Assembly (NCBI GenBank): GCA_030345135.1
Contig: CP128386.1
Coordinates: forward strand, 3,742,450-3,806,449
Source: Chitinophagaceae bacterium DXS
GTDB taxonomy: Bacteria > Bacteroidota > Bacteroidia > Chitinophagales > Chitinophagaceae
Length of the DNA stretch: 64,000 bases
Direction: 5' to 3'
Position numbers and translations under genes: made by a program. The notes beneath the pieces were generated by a model. The model searched no databases and was not told the DNA's origin. It saw only the letters and a list, made by a program, of their open reading frames with translations. This document shows, in pieces, positions 1 to 8,134 of this stretch (position 1 is its first letter; each line of letters starts with the position of its first letter).

Positions 1-2892
1 CGAGATCGTCGACTTGATATCCACTTTTGAAAGATCAGGATTGCTTAAACTATCCCTGTTCGTTTCCTTACTAACAGCGCTAAATAACTTAAGTCCTTTT
101 ACTTTTACTTTTTGCAAAGACAAGGTACCGCCGCCTTTTAATGAAGGATAAACCGGCATCATGTTTTCGTCCAACTTTCCGCTTAGCGTATAATTTAGAG
201 AAACAATTCCCTCTGCATTAGCCGCGGAGCTCGCCATATCATGAAACAATTGTATTTCATTATACGCTTTCTTAACATCAAAATTCTGCGCATCAATATG
301 GTAGTCGAACACTGCTTTTTTCGGAGACAACGTCTGGTACGTTGCATTCATCGAAACAGGAGCATCAATCAACGTAAAACCCGTTTTATTCAATTTCAGT
401 TTGCCACTATCGACCAGAACGCCACCTTTAAAATTCTTTAGCTCGATGCCACTATACATAACACGGTCCGCATTTGCTGTAAGCTGTAATGACAAGTTAG
501 CAGGAATAATAACAACGCCAGAAGGCTGCGTGGAAGTTTGTTTTGAAGTGGTTGTTGATGAATTATCCGCAAAAGCCATAAACTCATCCACCAAAAAGTA
601 TTTCGTATTAACATCAAAGGTACCTTTTAACGGCGCGTCTGTTTTCGTAGCGTAATTAAGAATATTTTCAAGATATCCTTGCAACACAACAGCTGTTTTG
701 CCGTAGCTGGCATTAAAATTATTCATCCATATTTTATCCTGGTCAAAACGGAAATTGCCGGACGAAATAACAAAAGGCATTGGGAACAAGTCAGATGTAA
801 ATGCAATCTTTCGCACATCGATTGTGCCATGATTATTCAACTGATCGTAACGTCCCGCAGTTGCGTCTGCCTGCGTACCTGCCAGGGAAACATTGGTTTT
901 AACATAGCCATCAACATTGTATCCATTTATAGCAAATACCTTGTATATCTTGCCGAGATCAATAATACCACGGGATGTTACAACATACCGCAGGTTATCA
1001 AAATTACTGAGGTCTGCTCTTAGCCTGAACGGCTGTCCTTCAAAAGAAAATGAGATGGGCTTAATGTTTACATTAAGATCCTGCATTGTACCTTTTGTTG
1101 TTTTCACCATCGCGTCTACCTGGATCTGATCTATTGGAGCTGGATAGTATTTCGTTTTCACAGCGCCATCATTTAAAACAATTTTTGCACTTGTGACAGG
1201 TAATAATTTTTTCGAAGGATTATAATATCCCTTCGTTACCAAGTCGATGTTCAGTGCACCTTTCAGATCAATACTGTCAACAGGATAAAACTGCTTAATA
1301 CTCGCAAGATCGATCACTGATTGCAGTTGGGCATTCACCGGGTAATCTTTCGCACCGCTCACATGCACAAAACCTTTTAAGAAATTATCAATAGCCTTTA
1401 CCTGGATATCGGCGATATCAACAGATGCATGATGAATGTTGTTGTCAGGACATGATGCATTAATATCAAAACTTATTTTATCTATGGCATGAGGAAGTGA
1501 TGCATATTTAAAGTAGCCGTCAGTTAGAGATGACGTCAATTTAAAAACGGGAACACTTGTAATAACGGTGTCCACTTGACGAAGACCGCTTTTTACCACA
1601 CCCCTGGCATATTTTCCGTCGGCAGTACAATTTAGCCTGTACTTTCCCTTTATTGCAAAGGACTTGACACCAAAGGCCCTGTTCCATTTTTCAAGATCCA
1701 TATCAGCCCTGATGGCGGCCTTTATGTAAGGTTCATTTAACCCTTTTAGTTGTATAATGGAACTGAAATAATCTTTATCAATATTAAAAAATATAGAATC
1801 AATATTTACCGATAAGCTATCGGGACTTAACGATGGCAGCTTTGTGTCGAAGTTCAGGAAAAGATTCGTGACAGGTGAAGGCGCATGATTGTTTGCGATA
1901 TAGCCGTCACGTATTTTAAGATTAAATCCAAGATCAGGCATTTTGTTTTCTTCAACAATATATTTCCCAGTCAGGTATGCATCCATTTCCGTTTTACCTC
2001 TTACATCAGTGCTATCCAGCCATCCGGCGTATTGGGGAGGCAATGCGGTAAATACATCATGAAGATTTGTTGTACGCGAGATCAACCTGAAATCCATATT
2101 ATATCCCTTCTCCAGGAAGTCGAACTGTCCTTTAAATGCAACCGGAAGCGTATTAATGAGCAAGTCATTTTTTTCAAAGCGAAGCTCTAGTGAATGTGTG
2201 TTAATTTTAGTGACCAGATCTGCGGATACTTTCTTCGAAATGATGTATGGAGTATAATCATACACCAGGTCAAATGATCCAATCTCCATTTTTGAATAAA
2301 GATCAAATACAGATTTTGACAGATCGCCTTTACCGGTGTAATTGAAATTGTCTGCGCTGATCAATATAGGTATCGACTGATCGTCGTAAAAAAGTTTACT
2401 TTTTTCTATCTGGATCTTTTCAATTTTCAAAGAAGCGCTGCTGCTGTCATTTGGATTGACAGATGCCGTTGTATCCGACTTATACACATTGTAATTTGCC
2501 TGTCCCTTATCATTCACTAAGATCCGAATAGCAGCATTTGAAAGATAAATTTCATTTATATTGATGCTGGACTTAAACACGGTAGAAAGATCTACGCCAA
2601 ACGCAACTTCTTTTGCTGCGATCAGTGTATCCTGGCTGTAAGGAGCAGATCCTTTCAGCGTAAAATCATACAAAGTGAGTGTAAGCGAAGGAAAGTGTTT
2701 AAAGAATGAAAGCCTCGCTTTTGAAAAATTGAGTTCACTTGTAATAGCATTGTTCGCCCACGATTTTATTTTTTTGGAAACAAAGCCCGGGAAGATCATG
2801 GGCAGAAGAAACATTAGCAACACAATACTGCCTATTACAATGCCTGAAGTCTTAAGTGTCTTTCGTAAAATTTTTCTACCTGAAATTTTCAT
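1..2892 (-). CDS. AsmA-like envelope protein, 3' end outside window
   Basis: An uninterrupted minus-strand frame of 964 codons runs from an ATG at 2892 to the window edge, so the C-terminus is missing. The start gives MKISGRKILRK followed by one hydrophobic segment at about residues 16-34 (GIVIGSIVLLMFLLPMIF). The next part, around ITSELNFSKARLSFFKHFPSL, resembles the start of AsmA/TamB-type proteins of Bacteroidota, which are anchored in the inner membrane and project a long repetitive beta structure into the periplasm. Family members are linked to outer-membrane assembly or lipid traffic; the exact role here is unknown. The rest is rich in beta-type alternating patterns and has no catalytic motif that I can see. 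The family call is by resemblance of the N-terminus and overall architecture; the frame itself is certain. Confidence 0.75.
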   Translation of the reverse strand, partial: MKISGRKILRKTLKTSGIVIGSIVLLMFLLPMIFPGFVSKKIKSWANNAITSELNFSKARLSFFKHFPSLTLTLYDFTLKGSAPYSQDTLIAAKEVAFGVDLSTVFKSSININEIYLSNAAIRILVNDKGQANYNVYKSDTTASVNPNDSSSASLKIEKIQIEKSKLFYDDQSIPILISADNFNYTGKGDLSKSVFDLYSKMEIGSFDLVYDYTPYIISKKVSADLVTKINTHSLELRFEKNDLLINTLPVAFKGQFDFLEKGYNMDFRLISRTTNLHDVFTALPPQYAGWLDSTDVRGKTEMDAYLTGKYIVEENKMPDLGFNLKIRDGYIANNHAPSPVTNLFLNFDTKLPSLSPDSLSVNIDSIFFNIDKDYFSSIIQLKGLNEPYIKAAIRADMDLEKWNRAFGVKSFAIKGKYRLNCTADGKYARGVVKSGLRQVDTVITSVPVFKLTSSLTDGYFKYASLPHAIDKISFDINASCPDNNIHHASVDIADIQVKAIDNFLKGFVHVSGAKDYPVNAQLQSVIDLASIKQFYPVDSIDLKGALNIDLVTKGYYNPSKKLLPVTSAKIVLNDGAVKTKYYPAPIDQIQVDAMVKTTKGTMQDLNVNIKPISFSFEGQPFRLRADLSNFDNLRYVVTSRGIIDLGKIYKVFAINGYNVDGYVKTNVSLAGTQADATAGRYDQLNNHGTIDVRKIAFTSDLFPMPFVISSGNFRFDQDKIWMNNFNASYGKTAVVLQGYLENILNYATKTDAPLKGTFDVNTKYFLVDEFMAFADNSSTTTSKQTSTQPSGVVIIPANLSLQLTANADRVMYSGIELKNFKGGVLVDSGKLKLNKTGFTLIDAPVSMNATYQTLSPKKAVFDYHIDAQNFDVKKAYNEIQLFHDMASSAANAEGIVSLNYTLSGKLDENMMPVYPSLKGGGTLSLQKVKVKGLKLFSAVSKETNRDSLSNPDLSKVDIKSTIS

Positions 2893-3046
2893 AACCTGTA
2901 AACTGCCTTGAAAAAACTGTATTGAACAATTTAAATGGACGGGTTATCATAGGGAAGATCAATCGTTTTTATGTGCTACGGATGATTGAATTTAAGTTTT
3001 TGCTTCCTTTTATGCAATAGCAAATTTAAAGACAACAACCGCTAGC

Positions 3047-3790
3047 TCATTTCTTTTCAAACAACCACCAAAAACGCCTGCGCTGCCCTACTTTAAAATT
3101 ACCGGAGATGTACTTGCTTATGTGGTTAATTGCATCATCCATATCATCCGTAATTAACACAAGTTTCATATCCTGAGCCGATATTGTTCCCTTTTCTATA
3201 AGGCTGTTCATGTACGCCACCAGCTCAGTATGGTATTCCGTTCCATAAACCACAATAGGAAAGTCTTGTATAACCTGCGTTTGCACGAGCGTTAATGTTT
3301 CAAAAAACTCATCCATCGTACCAAACCCGCCGGGCATAATAATAAAAGCATAAGAATATTTTACCAGCAACACTTTTCTTACAAAAAAGAAATCGATATT
3401 GAGCGATTTATGTAAATACGGGTTTGCATGCTGCTCGTGAGGCAACACTATATTAACACCGACAGACATACCATTGTTCTCGAAAGCACCTTTATTTGCC
3501 GCCTCCATTATTCCTGGTCCACCTCCTGTCATTGTTGTCATTCCCATCGCAGCTATGCGTTTTCCAAACTCGACCGCAGCTTCATAGTATTGATGTCCCG
3601 GCTTAAACCGTGCGGAACCAAATACGGTAATACATGGTCCTACAAAATGCAATGTTCTGAACCCCTTAACAAACTGTTTTACAACACGCCACATAAAAGT
3701 AAGCTCATACATCCTGGGTTTCGGCCCTTCGAGGGATACATCCGTTCTGGCAGGGATAATTCTGGTAGGAACACTTTTCACTTTTTCCAT
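3047..3790 (-). CDS. LOG family protein (TIGR00730-type, nucleoside monophosphate phosphoribohydrolase-like)
   Basis: A 247-residue protein with the two LOG-family signatures: GGGPGIMEAANKGA near residue 90 and PGGFGTMDEFFE near residue 153 (consensus PGGxGTxxE, which binds the nucleotide and carries the catalytic glutamate). Characterised relatives release the base from cytokinin-type or purine nucleoside 5'-monophosphates in the cytoplasm. I chose the ATG at 3790 (MEKVKSV); a longer reading from 3907 would run through an intergenic repeat and gives an implausible hydrophobic extension. The gene stands alone, convergent with nothing, about 150 bp from the AsmA-like start. Substrate cannot be told from sequence. 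Confidence 0.88.
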   Translation of the reverse strand: MEKVKSVPTRIIPARTDVSLEGPKPRMYELTFMWRVVKQFVKGFRTLHFVGPCITVFGSARFKPGHQYYEAAVEFGKRIAAMGMTTMTGGGPGIMEAANKGAFENNGMSVGVNIVLPHEQHANPYLHKSLNIDFFFVRKVLLVKYSYAFIIMPGGFGTMDEFFETLTLVQTQVIQDFPIVVYGTEYHTELVAYMNSLIEKGTISAQDMKLVLITDDMDDAINHISKYISGNFKVGQRRRFWWLFEKK

Positions 3791-3837
3791 ATCTGCAAAA
3801 TCAATACAAATTATGTTAATGATGAAATAATTTTTTT

Positions 3838-4062
3838 TGAAAACCACGGAGGCACGGGCGACACCGAGAAACACGGCGATCTTTTGCCACCAAGACAGAA
3901 AGAACACGAAGGGACACTAAGTAAGCTTCTTTGTGCTGCTTAGTGACCTTAGTGCCCTGAAGGTTGGCAATAATGTGGAAAACGTATAACGTATAACTTA
4001 CAACGTATGACCAGTTCTAAGCTTTACGCTTTAGGCTTTAAGCTAACTTACCACTTTGCCCT
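3838..4062. repeat. Intergenic repeat cluster (ACCACGGAGG-type, CGTATAACGTATAA-type and AAGCTTTA-type words)
   Basis: This gene-free stretch between two divergent genes contains three repeat types in a row: a patch built on ACCACGGAGGCACGG/GACACTAAG (about 3838-3960), CGTATAACGTATAACTTACA (about 3978-4005), and AAGCTTTA/GGCTTTAAGC words (about 4017-4060). The same words recur in many other gaps of this window, which argues that they are dispersed repeat families and not remnants of a gene. The promoter of the exonuclease gene must lie in or next to them. Confidence 0.7.
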
Positions 4063-4104
4063 TACTCCATTAAGCTTTATTTTGCACCCGCTAAAACATT
4101 AACC

Positions 4105-4875
4105 ATGCGTGTTATTTCATACAACGTAAACGGATTACGTGCTGCTATTACCAAGGGTTTTATTGATTGGCTGGCTACAGATCCGGCTGACGTGATATGT
4201 CTGCAGGAAACAAAAGCGCATAAAGACAATGTGGATTATGCAAGAATTGAGGCCCTTGGGTATGAGACTTACTGGTTCTCAGCTGAAAAAAAAGGATATA
4301 GTGGCGTAGCCATTTTCACAAAAATAAAGCCTGACAATGTGCAGTTTGGGAATGGCATTATGCAGAGCGATGCCGAAGGTCGTGTAATCAGGGCCGATTA
4401 TGGAGATATTACGCTTATTAATGCTTATTTCCCTTCCGGAACAAGCGGTGATGAAAGACAAACTTATAAATACCAATGGCTGGATGAATTCCTGGAATAT
4501 TTAAGTGTACTTAGAAAAACAAGGCCCAAACTGATCGTAACCGGTGATTACAACATTGCACACAAGGAAGTTGATATACATGATCCGAAAGGAAATAAAA
4601 AGTCATCAGGTTTCTTACCGGAAGAAAGAGAATGGCTGGACAAAATGCTGGCCAACGGATTTGTTGATACGTTCCGCTGTGTGAGGCCGGATGAGCTACA
4701 CCGCTACAGTTGGTGGAGCCAGCGTTTTCCGTCTGTTCGCCTGCAAAATAAAGGATGGCGTATTGATTATATAACCGTAACCGAAAATCTGAAAAAGCAG
4801 ATTGTTGACGCTGAGATCTATCCGGATATTAAGCACAGTGATCATTGCCCGGTATTTTTAGAGCTGAAAGCATAG
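4105..4875 (+). CDS. xth: Exodeoxyribonuclease III (AP endonuclease family)
   Basis: A 256-residue protein, full length for ExoIII. All family motifs are visible: MRVISYNVNGLRAA at the N-terminus, the metal-binding CLQETK, GYSGVAIFTK, NAYFPSG, the TGDYNIAHKEVDIHDP block with catalytic Asp and Asn, SWWSQR, GWRIDYI and the C-terminal HSDHCPV with the catalytic Asp-His pair. It cleaves DNA at abasic sites and acts as a 3'-5' exonuclease in base-excision repair in the cytoplasm. The ATG at 4105 is the only sensible start. Single gene, flanked by repeat words on both sides. Confidence 0.95.
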   Translation: MRVISYNVNGLRAAITKGFIDWLATDPADVICLQETKAHKDNVDYARIEALGYETYWFSAEKKGYSGVAIFTKIKPDNVQFGNGIMQSDAEGRVIRADYGDITLINAYFPSGTSGDERQTYKYQWLDEFLEYLSVLRKTRPKLIVTGDYNIAHKEVDIHDPKGNKKSSGFLPEEREWLDKMLANGFVDTFRCVRPDELHRYSWWSQRFPSVRLQNKGWRIDYITVTENLKKQIVDAEIYPDIKHSDHCPVFLELKA

Positions 4876-5045
4876 TTTTAAGCTTAAAGCCCAAAGCCTA
4901 AAGCTTAAAACCATGCGAAGAATTAAAGCAACCAGACTGTGCGCAAACTAAGAAGTAAGCTTTAGAATTACTTATATGGCTTTACATTTTGAACTGGAGA
5001 AGTGACTAGCTTTAGGCTTTAAGCTTTACGCTTTGAGCTTCTAAA
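4875..5045. repeat. AAGCTTTA-word repeats between xth and DUF4286 gene
   Basis: Degenerate words of the AAGCTTAAAGCC/GGCTTTAAGCTTTACG kind occur at about 4876-4912 and again at about 5010-5042. They are the same family as at 4017-4060, 59695-59730 and 60970-61070. The region has no reading frame of note. Confidence 0.65.
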
Positions 5046-5054
5046 ATTCATCTT

Positions 5055-5360
5055 ATGTTAATCTACAACGTTACCGTAAAGGTTGATTTATCTATACACG
5101 AACTGTGGCTACAATGGCTGCAGGATATTTATATTCCCGAAATATTGGGTACCGGCTGCTTTGTAAAGCATCAGTTATTGCACTTGCTGGAGTTGGATGA
5201 CCGGGAAGGAATTACCTATGCTATACAATATTATGCAGAAAGCAAGGCCAATTATAACCGGTATATAAGTCTGTACAACCAGGGGTTTTTACAGCAGGAA
5301 AAGGCCGCCTGGGGCAATAAAACCGTGCATTTTGCCACTATTATGGAGGTTGTGAATTGA
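5055..5360 (+). CDS. DUF4286 family protein
   Basis: A 101-residue protein beginning MLIYNVTVKVDLSIHELWLQWL, which I recognise as the start of DUF4286 proteins, a small cytoplasmic family found mainly in Bacteroidota. The conserved pattern continues with the I-P-E-(I/V)-L and A-I-Q-Y segments. No enzymatic motif is visible and the function is unknown; a ferredoxin-like alpha-beta fold would fit. The gene is followed by a strong hairpin terminator at 5451 and so is probably a single-gene unit. Confidence 0.85.
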   Translation: MLIYNVTVKVDLSIHELWLQWLQDIYIPEILGTGCFVKHQLLHLLELDDREGITYAIQYYAESKANYNRYISLYNQGFLQQEKAAWGNKTVHFATIMEVVN

Positions 5361-5450
5361 TTGTGGAAATCTATTTTTATTGTTGTTGGCCAATGCAAAA
5401 ACTGTTGTATATTTCTTTTAAACCCGCGACAGCACTGCATTTTAATATAT

Positions 5451-5502
5451 AATCTTCTGAAATCCTTTACAGCAAAGGGTTTCAGAAGATTTAAGATTTT
5501 TT
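5451..5502 (+). terminator. Long-stem intrinsic terminator after DUF4286 gene
   Basis: An 18-bp stem (AATCTTCTGAAATCCTTT paired with AAAGGGTTTCAGAAGATT, one G.U) closes a 5-nt loop and is followed by a T-rich tract. It separates the DUF4286 gene from the HU genes. Confidence 0.85.
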
Positions 5503-5594
5503 CTTGCAATTGCACAATATGTTCATTTACGCTGAATCCCTTGCACTGTGCGAGGTACAGCAAATGCCCAATATAAAAACTTAACAAAATTTAT

Positions 5595-5624
5595 TTTGTT
5601 GATATGTAAAACCTAATACATTTG
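5595..5624 (+). promoter_or_regulatory. Bacteroidota-type promoter for the HU pair
   Basis: TTTG at 5595-5598, an 18-bp spacer and TACATTTG at 5617-5624 match the -33 TTTG / -7 TAnnTTTG consensus of the primary sigma factor in Bacteroidota. The predicted start site lies around 5630, about 25 nt before the first HU start codon. Confidence 0.8.
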
Positions 5625-5656
5625 TTATGATTTACTAACAACAAAAAATCATAACT

Positions 5657-5932
5657 ATGAACAAAGCTGAATTGGTTGCCAAAATTGCAGAAGATGCAGG
5701 CATCACAAAAACCCAGGCCAACGCTACATTAGATTCTTTTACAACTGCTGTAGCAAAATCTTTGAAAAAAGGTGATTCTGTTACTTTAGTAGGTTTTGGT
5801 ACTTTTTCTGTTACCAAAAGAGCTGCACGTACAGGACGTAACCCACAAACAGGCGCAACTATTAAAATTGCGGCAAAAAAAGTAGCGAAATTTAAAGCTG
5901 GCGCAGATCTTGCAAAGACTGTAAACAAATAG
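5657..5932 (+). CDS. hup: HU family DNA-binding protein, copy 1
   Basis: A 91-residue HU protein. The N-terminal dimerisation helices (MNKAELVAKIAEDAGITKTQA), the FGTFSV strand and the DNA-wrapping arm with RTGRNPQTG are all present, followed by the KKVAKFKAG tail. HU dimers bend and compact DNA and are abundant nucleoid proteins. It is the first gene after a near-consensus promoter and is followed 27 bp later by a second, very similar HU gene, so the two are probably cotranscribed and may form heterodimers. Confidence 0.95.
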   Translation: MNKAELVAKIAEDAGITKTQANATLDSFTTAVAKSLKKGDSVTLVGFGTFSVTKRAARTGRNPQTGATIKIAAKKVAKFKAGADLAKTVNK

Positions 5933-5959
5933 TTTTTAATTATTTTAAATAGAACAATC

Positions 5960-6229
5960 ATGAACAAAGCTGAATTGGTAGCTAAACTTGCGGATGATGC
6001 TGGTGTAACTAAAACACAGGCTAACGCTGCATTAGATTCTTTTGTAGAAGCTGTTACTAAAACTTTAAAAGGTGGTGGTAAAGTAACGCTGGTAGGTTTC
6101 GGTACTTTCTCTGTATCTAAACGTGCTGCACGCACTGGCCGTAATCCTCAGACCGGCGAAACAATCAAAATTAAAGCGAAAAAAGTTGCTCGCTTTAAAG
6201 CTGGTAAAGAACTGTCTGAAAAAATCTAA
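5960..6229 (+). CDS. hup: HU family DNA-binding protein, copy 2
   Basis: An 89-residue HU protein nearly identical in layout to the preceding gene: MNKAELVAKLADDAGVTKTQA, FGTFSVSKRAARTGRNPQTG and KKVARFKAGKEL. The first 17 bases of the two coding regions are the same, which points to tandem duplication. It ends just before a strong terminator, so the pair makes a two-gene operon. Confidence 0.95.
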   Translation: MNKAELVAKLADDAGVTKTQANAALDSFVEAVTKTLKGGGKVTLVGFGTFSVSKRAARTGRNPQTGETIKIKAKKVARFKAGKELSEKI

Positions 6230-6250
6230 CTAGTTTGGATTATATCAAAA

Positions 6251-6286
6251 AAGCAGAAGTGTTGCATAACGCTTCTGCTTTTTTAT
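6251..6286 (+). terminator. Intrinsic terminator of the HU operon
   Basis: AAGCAGAAGTG pairs with CGCTTCTGCTT (one G.U) around an 8-nt loop, followed by six T residues. Confidence 0.9.
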
Positions 6287-6309
6287 TTCTCTCCCACTTA
6301 CATTATTTT

Positions 6310-6540
6310 TTTGGTTACACAGAGAAACAGCCGGAGAAGACACAGAGTGCCACAGAGCTTTTGCAAGTATGATCTATCATTTTCTTTGCGCTTGTCTACT
6401 TCACACGATTTAGTCGATATGGCGCTCAATACTCATCAGTTCTACTGAATATAATCAACCCACAGCACATCAATCTCTCTTACCTATCTTATAATCTTAC
6501 ACGTCTTACGGTCTTACTATCTTACTCTCTTACTGTCTTA
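6310..6540. repeat. Intergenic repeats (CACAGAG-type and TCTTACGGTCTTACTATCTTA-type)
   Basis: The gap between the HU terminator and the convergent SH3b gene holds a patch of ACACAGAG/CCACAGAG words (about 6314-6360) and a degenerate array of CTTAC words (about 6480-6540: TCTTACACGTCTTACGG and variants) that runs up to the 3' end of the neighbouring gene. No gene is seen. Confidence 0.55.
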
Positions 6541-7546
6541 ACTCAAGCTTCTCCCCCTCCGCATCATAATAAAACTCATCATCCGCCCCACAGTTATATG
6601 GCATTAAAAATTCCCTGTCAAGGTTATTATTCTCCACATCTTTTAGCGGAACAAGAAACAATGTCTCGGGATCAGAAGCTTTTCCACCCACACCTATAAC
6701 AAGATAGACAGGTTTATTTTCATCTTCAGCATATTGTTTATAATTGTTAAGCAGAGAAGATTCGAGTTCAATTTTATCGTTAAAAAAATAGTGCCGCCAC
6801 TTGCACTCAAGTCCGAACGCACGATTTATTTTTTCGCCATTTTTAGTGCCGCTAAACATGATCTCAAAATCTGGATGCTTGTTTGACTGAGCAAATATTC
6901 CTTCCACATACTTATCCGATCGCCAGCGTTTGATTGATAAAGATGGATTCTTACTTAATTTCTTAATGATAAATTGTTCAAACGCGTCGCCCTTGTCTTC
7001 ACCCTCTGCAAGAGGAATATAATCCGGCATATGTTCTTCGACAGCATTCACCACCGGTGGCACAGGGTCGTTCTCACTCACAATTGTCTCCGTTGGAATA
7101 CGCTCCGTTTGCATTGGAACAGTTGCTACCGTTTTTTTAACCGGTGGAGTTGGCTTATCGAGTTTTGCCCGGATCCATTTATACAGGAAGTAAAGAACAA
7201 TTATGATCAGCAACCATTTAAACAGCTTGCCAATAAAGCTCCAAAAACCGCCACTACCAGGTCTGTCCTTTACATCTATTTTCTCGATCATTTGTGCAGC
7301 CACAAAACCCCTTGTATTGTTTTTAATGGCTACCACTTCCATCCATCCTTTTAAATCATGAATGGCTTCAAGGGTATCTCCTTTTAGTGCAACTGTGATG
7401 GTATTGTAATTCTTGCCGGGACCACTCCTGATATTTAATCCATCTACTGTCACGCGGTAATACTGTTGTGCAATCGCAGAAGAACCGGTTGCGAAAACAA
7501 GACCGGTAATCAATAAAATGCTTAAATATTTTAAACAATGCTTCAT
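6530..7546 (-). CDS. Secreted/anchored SH3b protein with cytoplasmic PD-(D/E)XK nuclease-like domain
   Basis: A 338-residue protein with an unusual order of parts. A signal peptide (residues 1-26, ending SSAIAQ) leads into a bacterial SH3 domain (about 28-90, VDGLNIRSGPGKNYNTI...GWMEVV). A strongly hydrophobic helix follows at about 110-125 (WLLIIIVLYFLYKWI). The C-terminal half has a PD-(D/E)XK-like core: an early FEQFIIKKL glutamate, HPDFEIMF with the Asp, and GLECKWR with the Glu-x-Lys pair, then a Gln/Tyr-containing helix. SH3b domains usually bind cell wall peptides; the C-terminal domain looks like a Mrr/restriction-type nuclease fold. If the membrane helix is real, the two domains sit on opposite sides of the inner membrane. 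The function is unknown; a mismatch of a sensor with a degenerate nuclease is possible. Confidence 0.75.
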   Translation of the reverse strand: MKHCLKYLSILLITGLVFATGSSAIAQQYYRVTVDGLNIRSGPGKNYNTITVALKGDTLEAIHDLKGWMEVVAIKNNTRGFVAAQMIEKIDVKDRPGSGGFWSFIGKLFKWLLIIIVLYFLYKWIRAKLDKPTPPVKKTVATVPMQTERIPTETIVSENDPVPPVVNAVEEHMPDYIPLAEGEDKGDAFEQFIIKKLSKNPSLSIKRWRSDKYVEGIFAQSNKHPDFEIMFSGTKNGEKINRAFGLECKWRHYFFNDKIELESSLLNNYKQYAEDENKPVYLVIGVGGKASDPETLFLVPLKDVENNNLDREFLMPYNCGADDEFYYDAEGEKLELRQ

Positions 7547-7779
7547 AACACAGGTTAAGGACGATCATTTTTCGACGCCGTGCCTCAGCCATAACGAATA
7601 TATACCAAATTCATAAAATATTTAGAAACAAAGAAACCAGCCGATTTACTTTAAAAAGATGACAAAAAATGGCATTTATAATCATCGAAGTAGCCTAAAA
7701 ACCATTCTTACTTTTTTAAGTAAATAGTTTTTTGCATTTTTGCAGCTACCAAATTATTCATTTATTAAAAAAATACGTC

Positions 7780-7899
7780 ATGGGAAGAGGTGATAAAAAA
7801 ACCAAAAAAGGTAAAATATTTAAAGGTTCTTTTGGCAAAAGCCGTTTAGCAAGACCTTCAAAAGCTAAAAAAGCTGCTGCAGAAAAAAAAGAAGCTTAA
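7780..7899 (+). CDS. 30S ribosomal protein THX
   Basis: A 39-residue, very basic protein starting MGRGDKKTKKGKIFKGSFGKSR, the hallmark of THX, a small protein that sits in the head of the 30S subunit in Thermus and Bacteroidota. The C-terminus is an Ala/Lys/Glu-rich tail (KAKKAAAEKKEA) longer than in Thermus. ATG at 7780, stop TAA at 7897-7899; a hairpin terminator follows at once. Confidence 0.92.
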   Translation: MGRGDKKTKKGKIFKGSFGKSRLARPSKAKKAAAEKKEA

Positions 7900-7921
7900 T
7901 TAATTATACAAAAGCTTGACG

Positions 7922-7957
7922 TACGGATCAGTTCTTAGGAATGATCCGTATTTCTTT
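7922..7957 (+). terminator. Intrinsic terminator after the THX gene
   Basis: TACGGATCA pairs with TGATCCGTA around an 11-nt loop and is followed by TTTCTTTTT. Confidence 0.85.
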
Positions 7958-8134
7958 TTATAAAAGGATTATTTCTACTCAATCCTGATAACTATCTTCC
8001 GTACTCCTCCGTCATCTATAAAATATCTTCGTTTAGTATCAGGCATTACTTTTAATGCAACACAGTCTGCATTGGCCAAAGATTTGTATCTTATCCATAA
8101 GCTCCTTTTTGTCCAACACATAAAACGGATTAAC

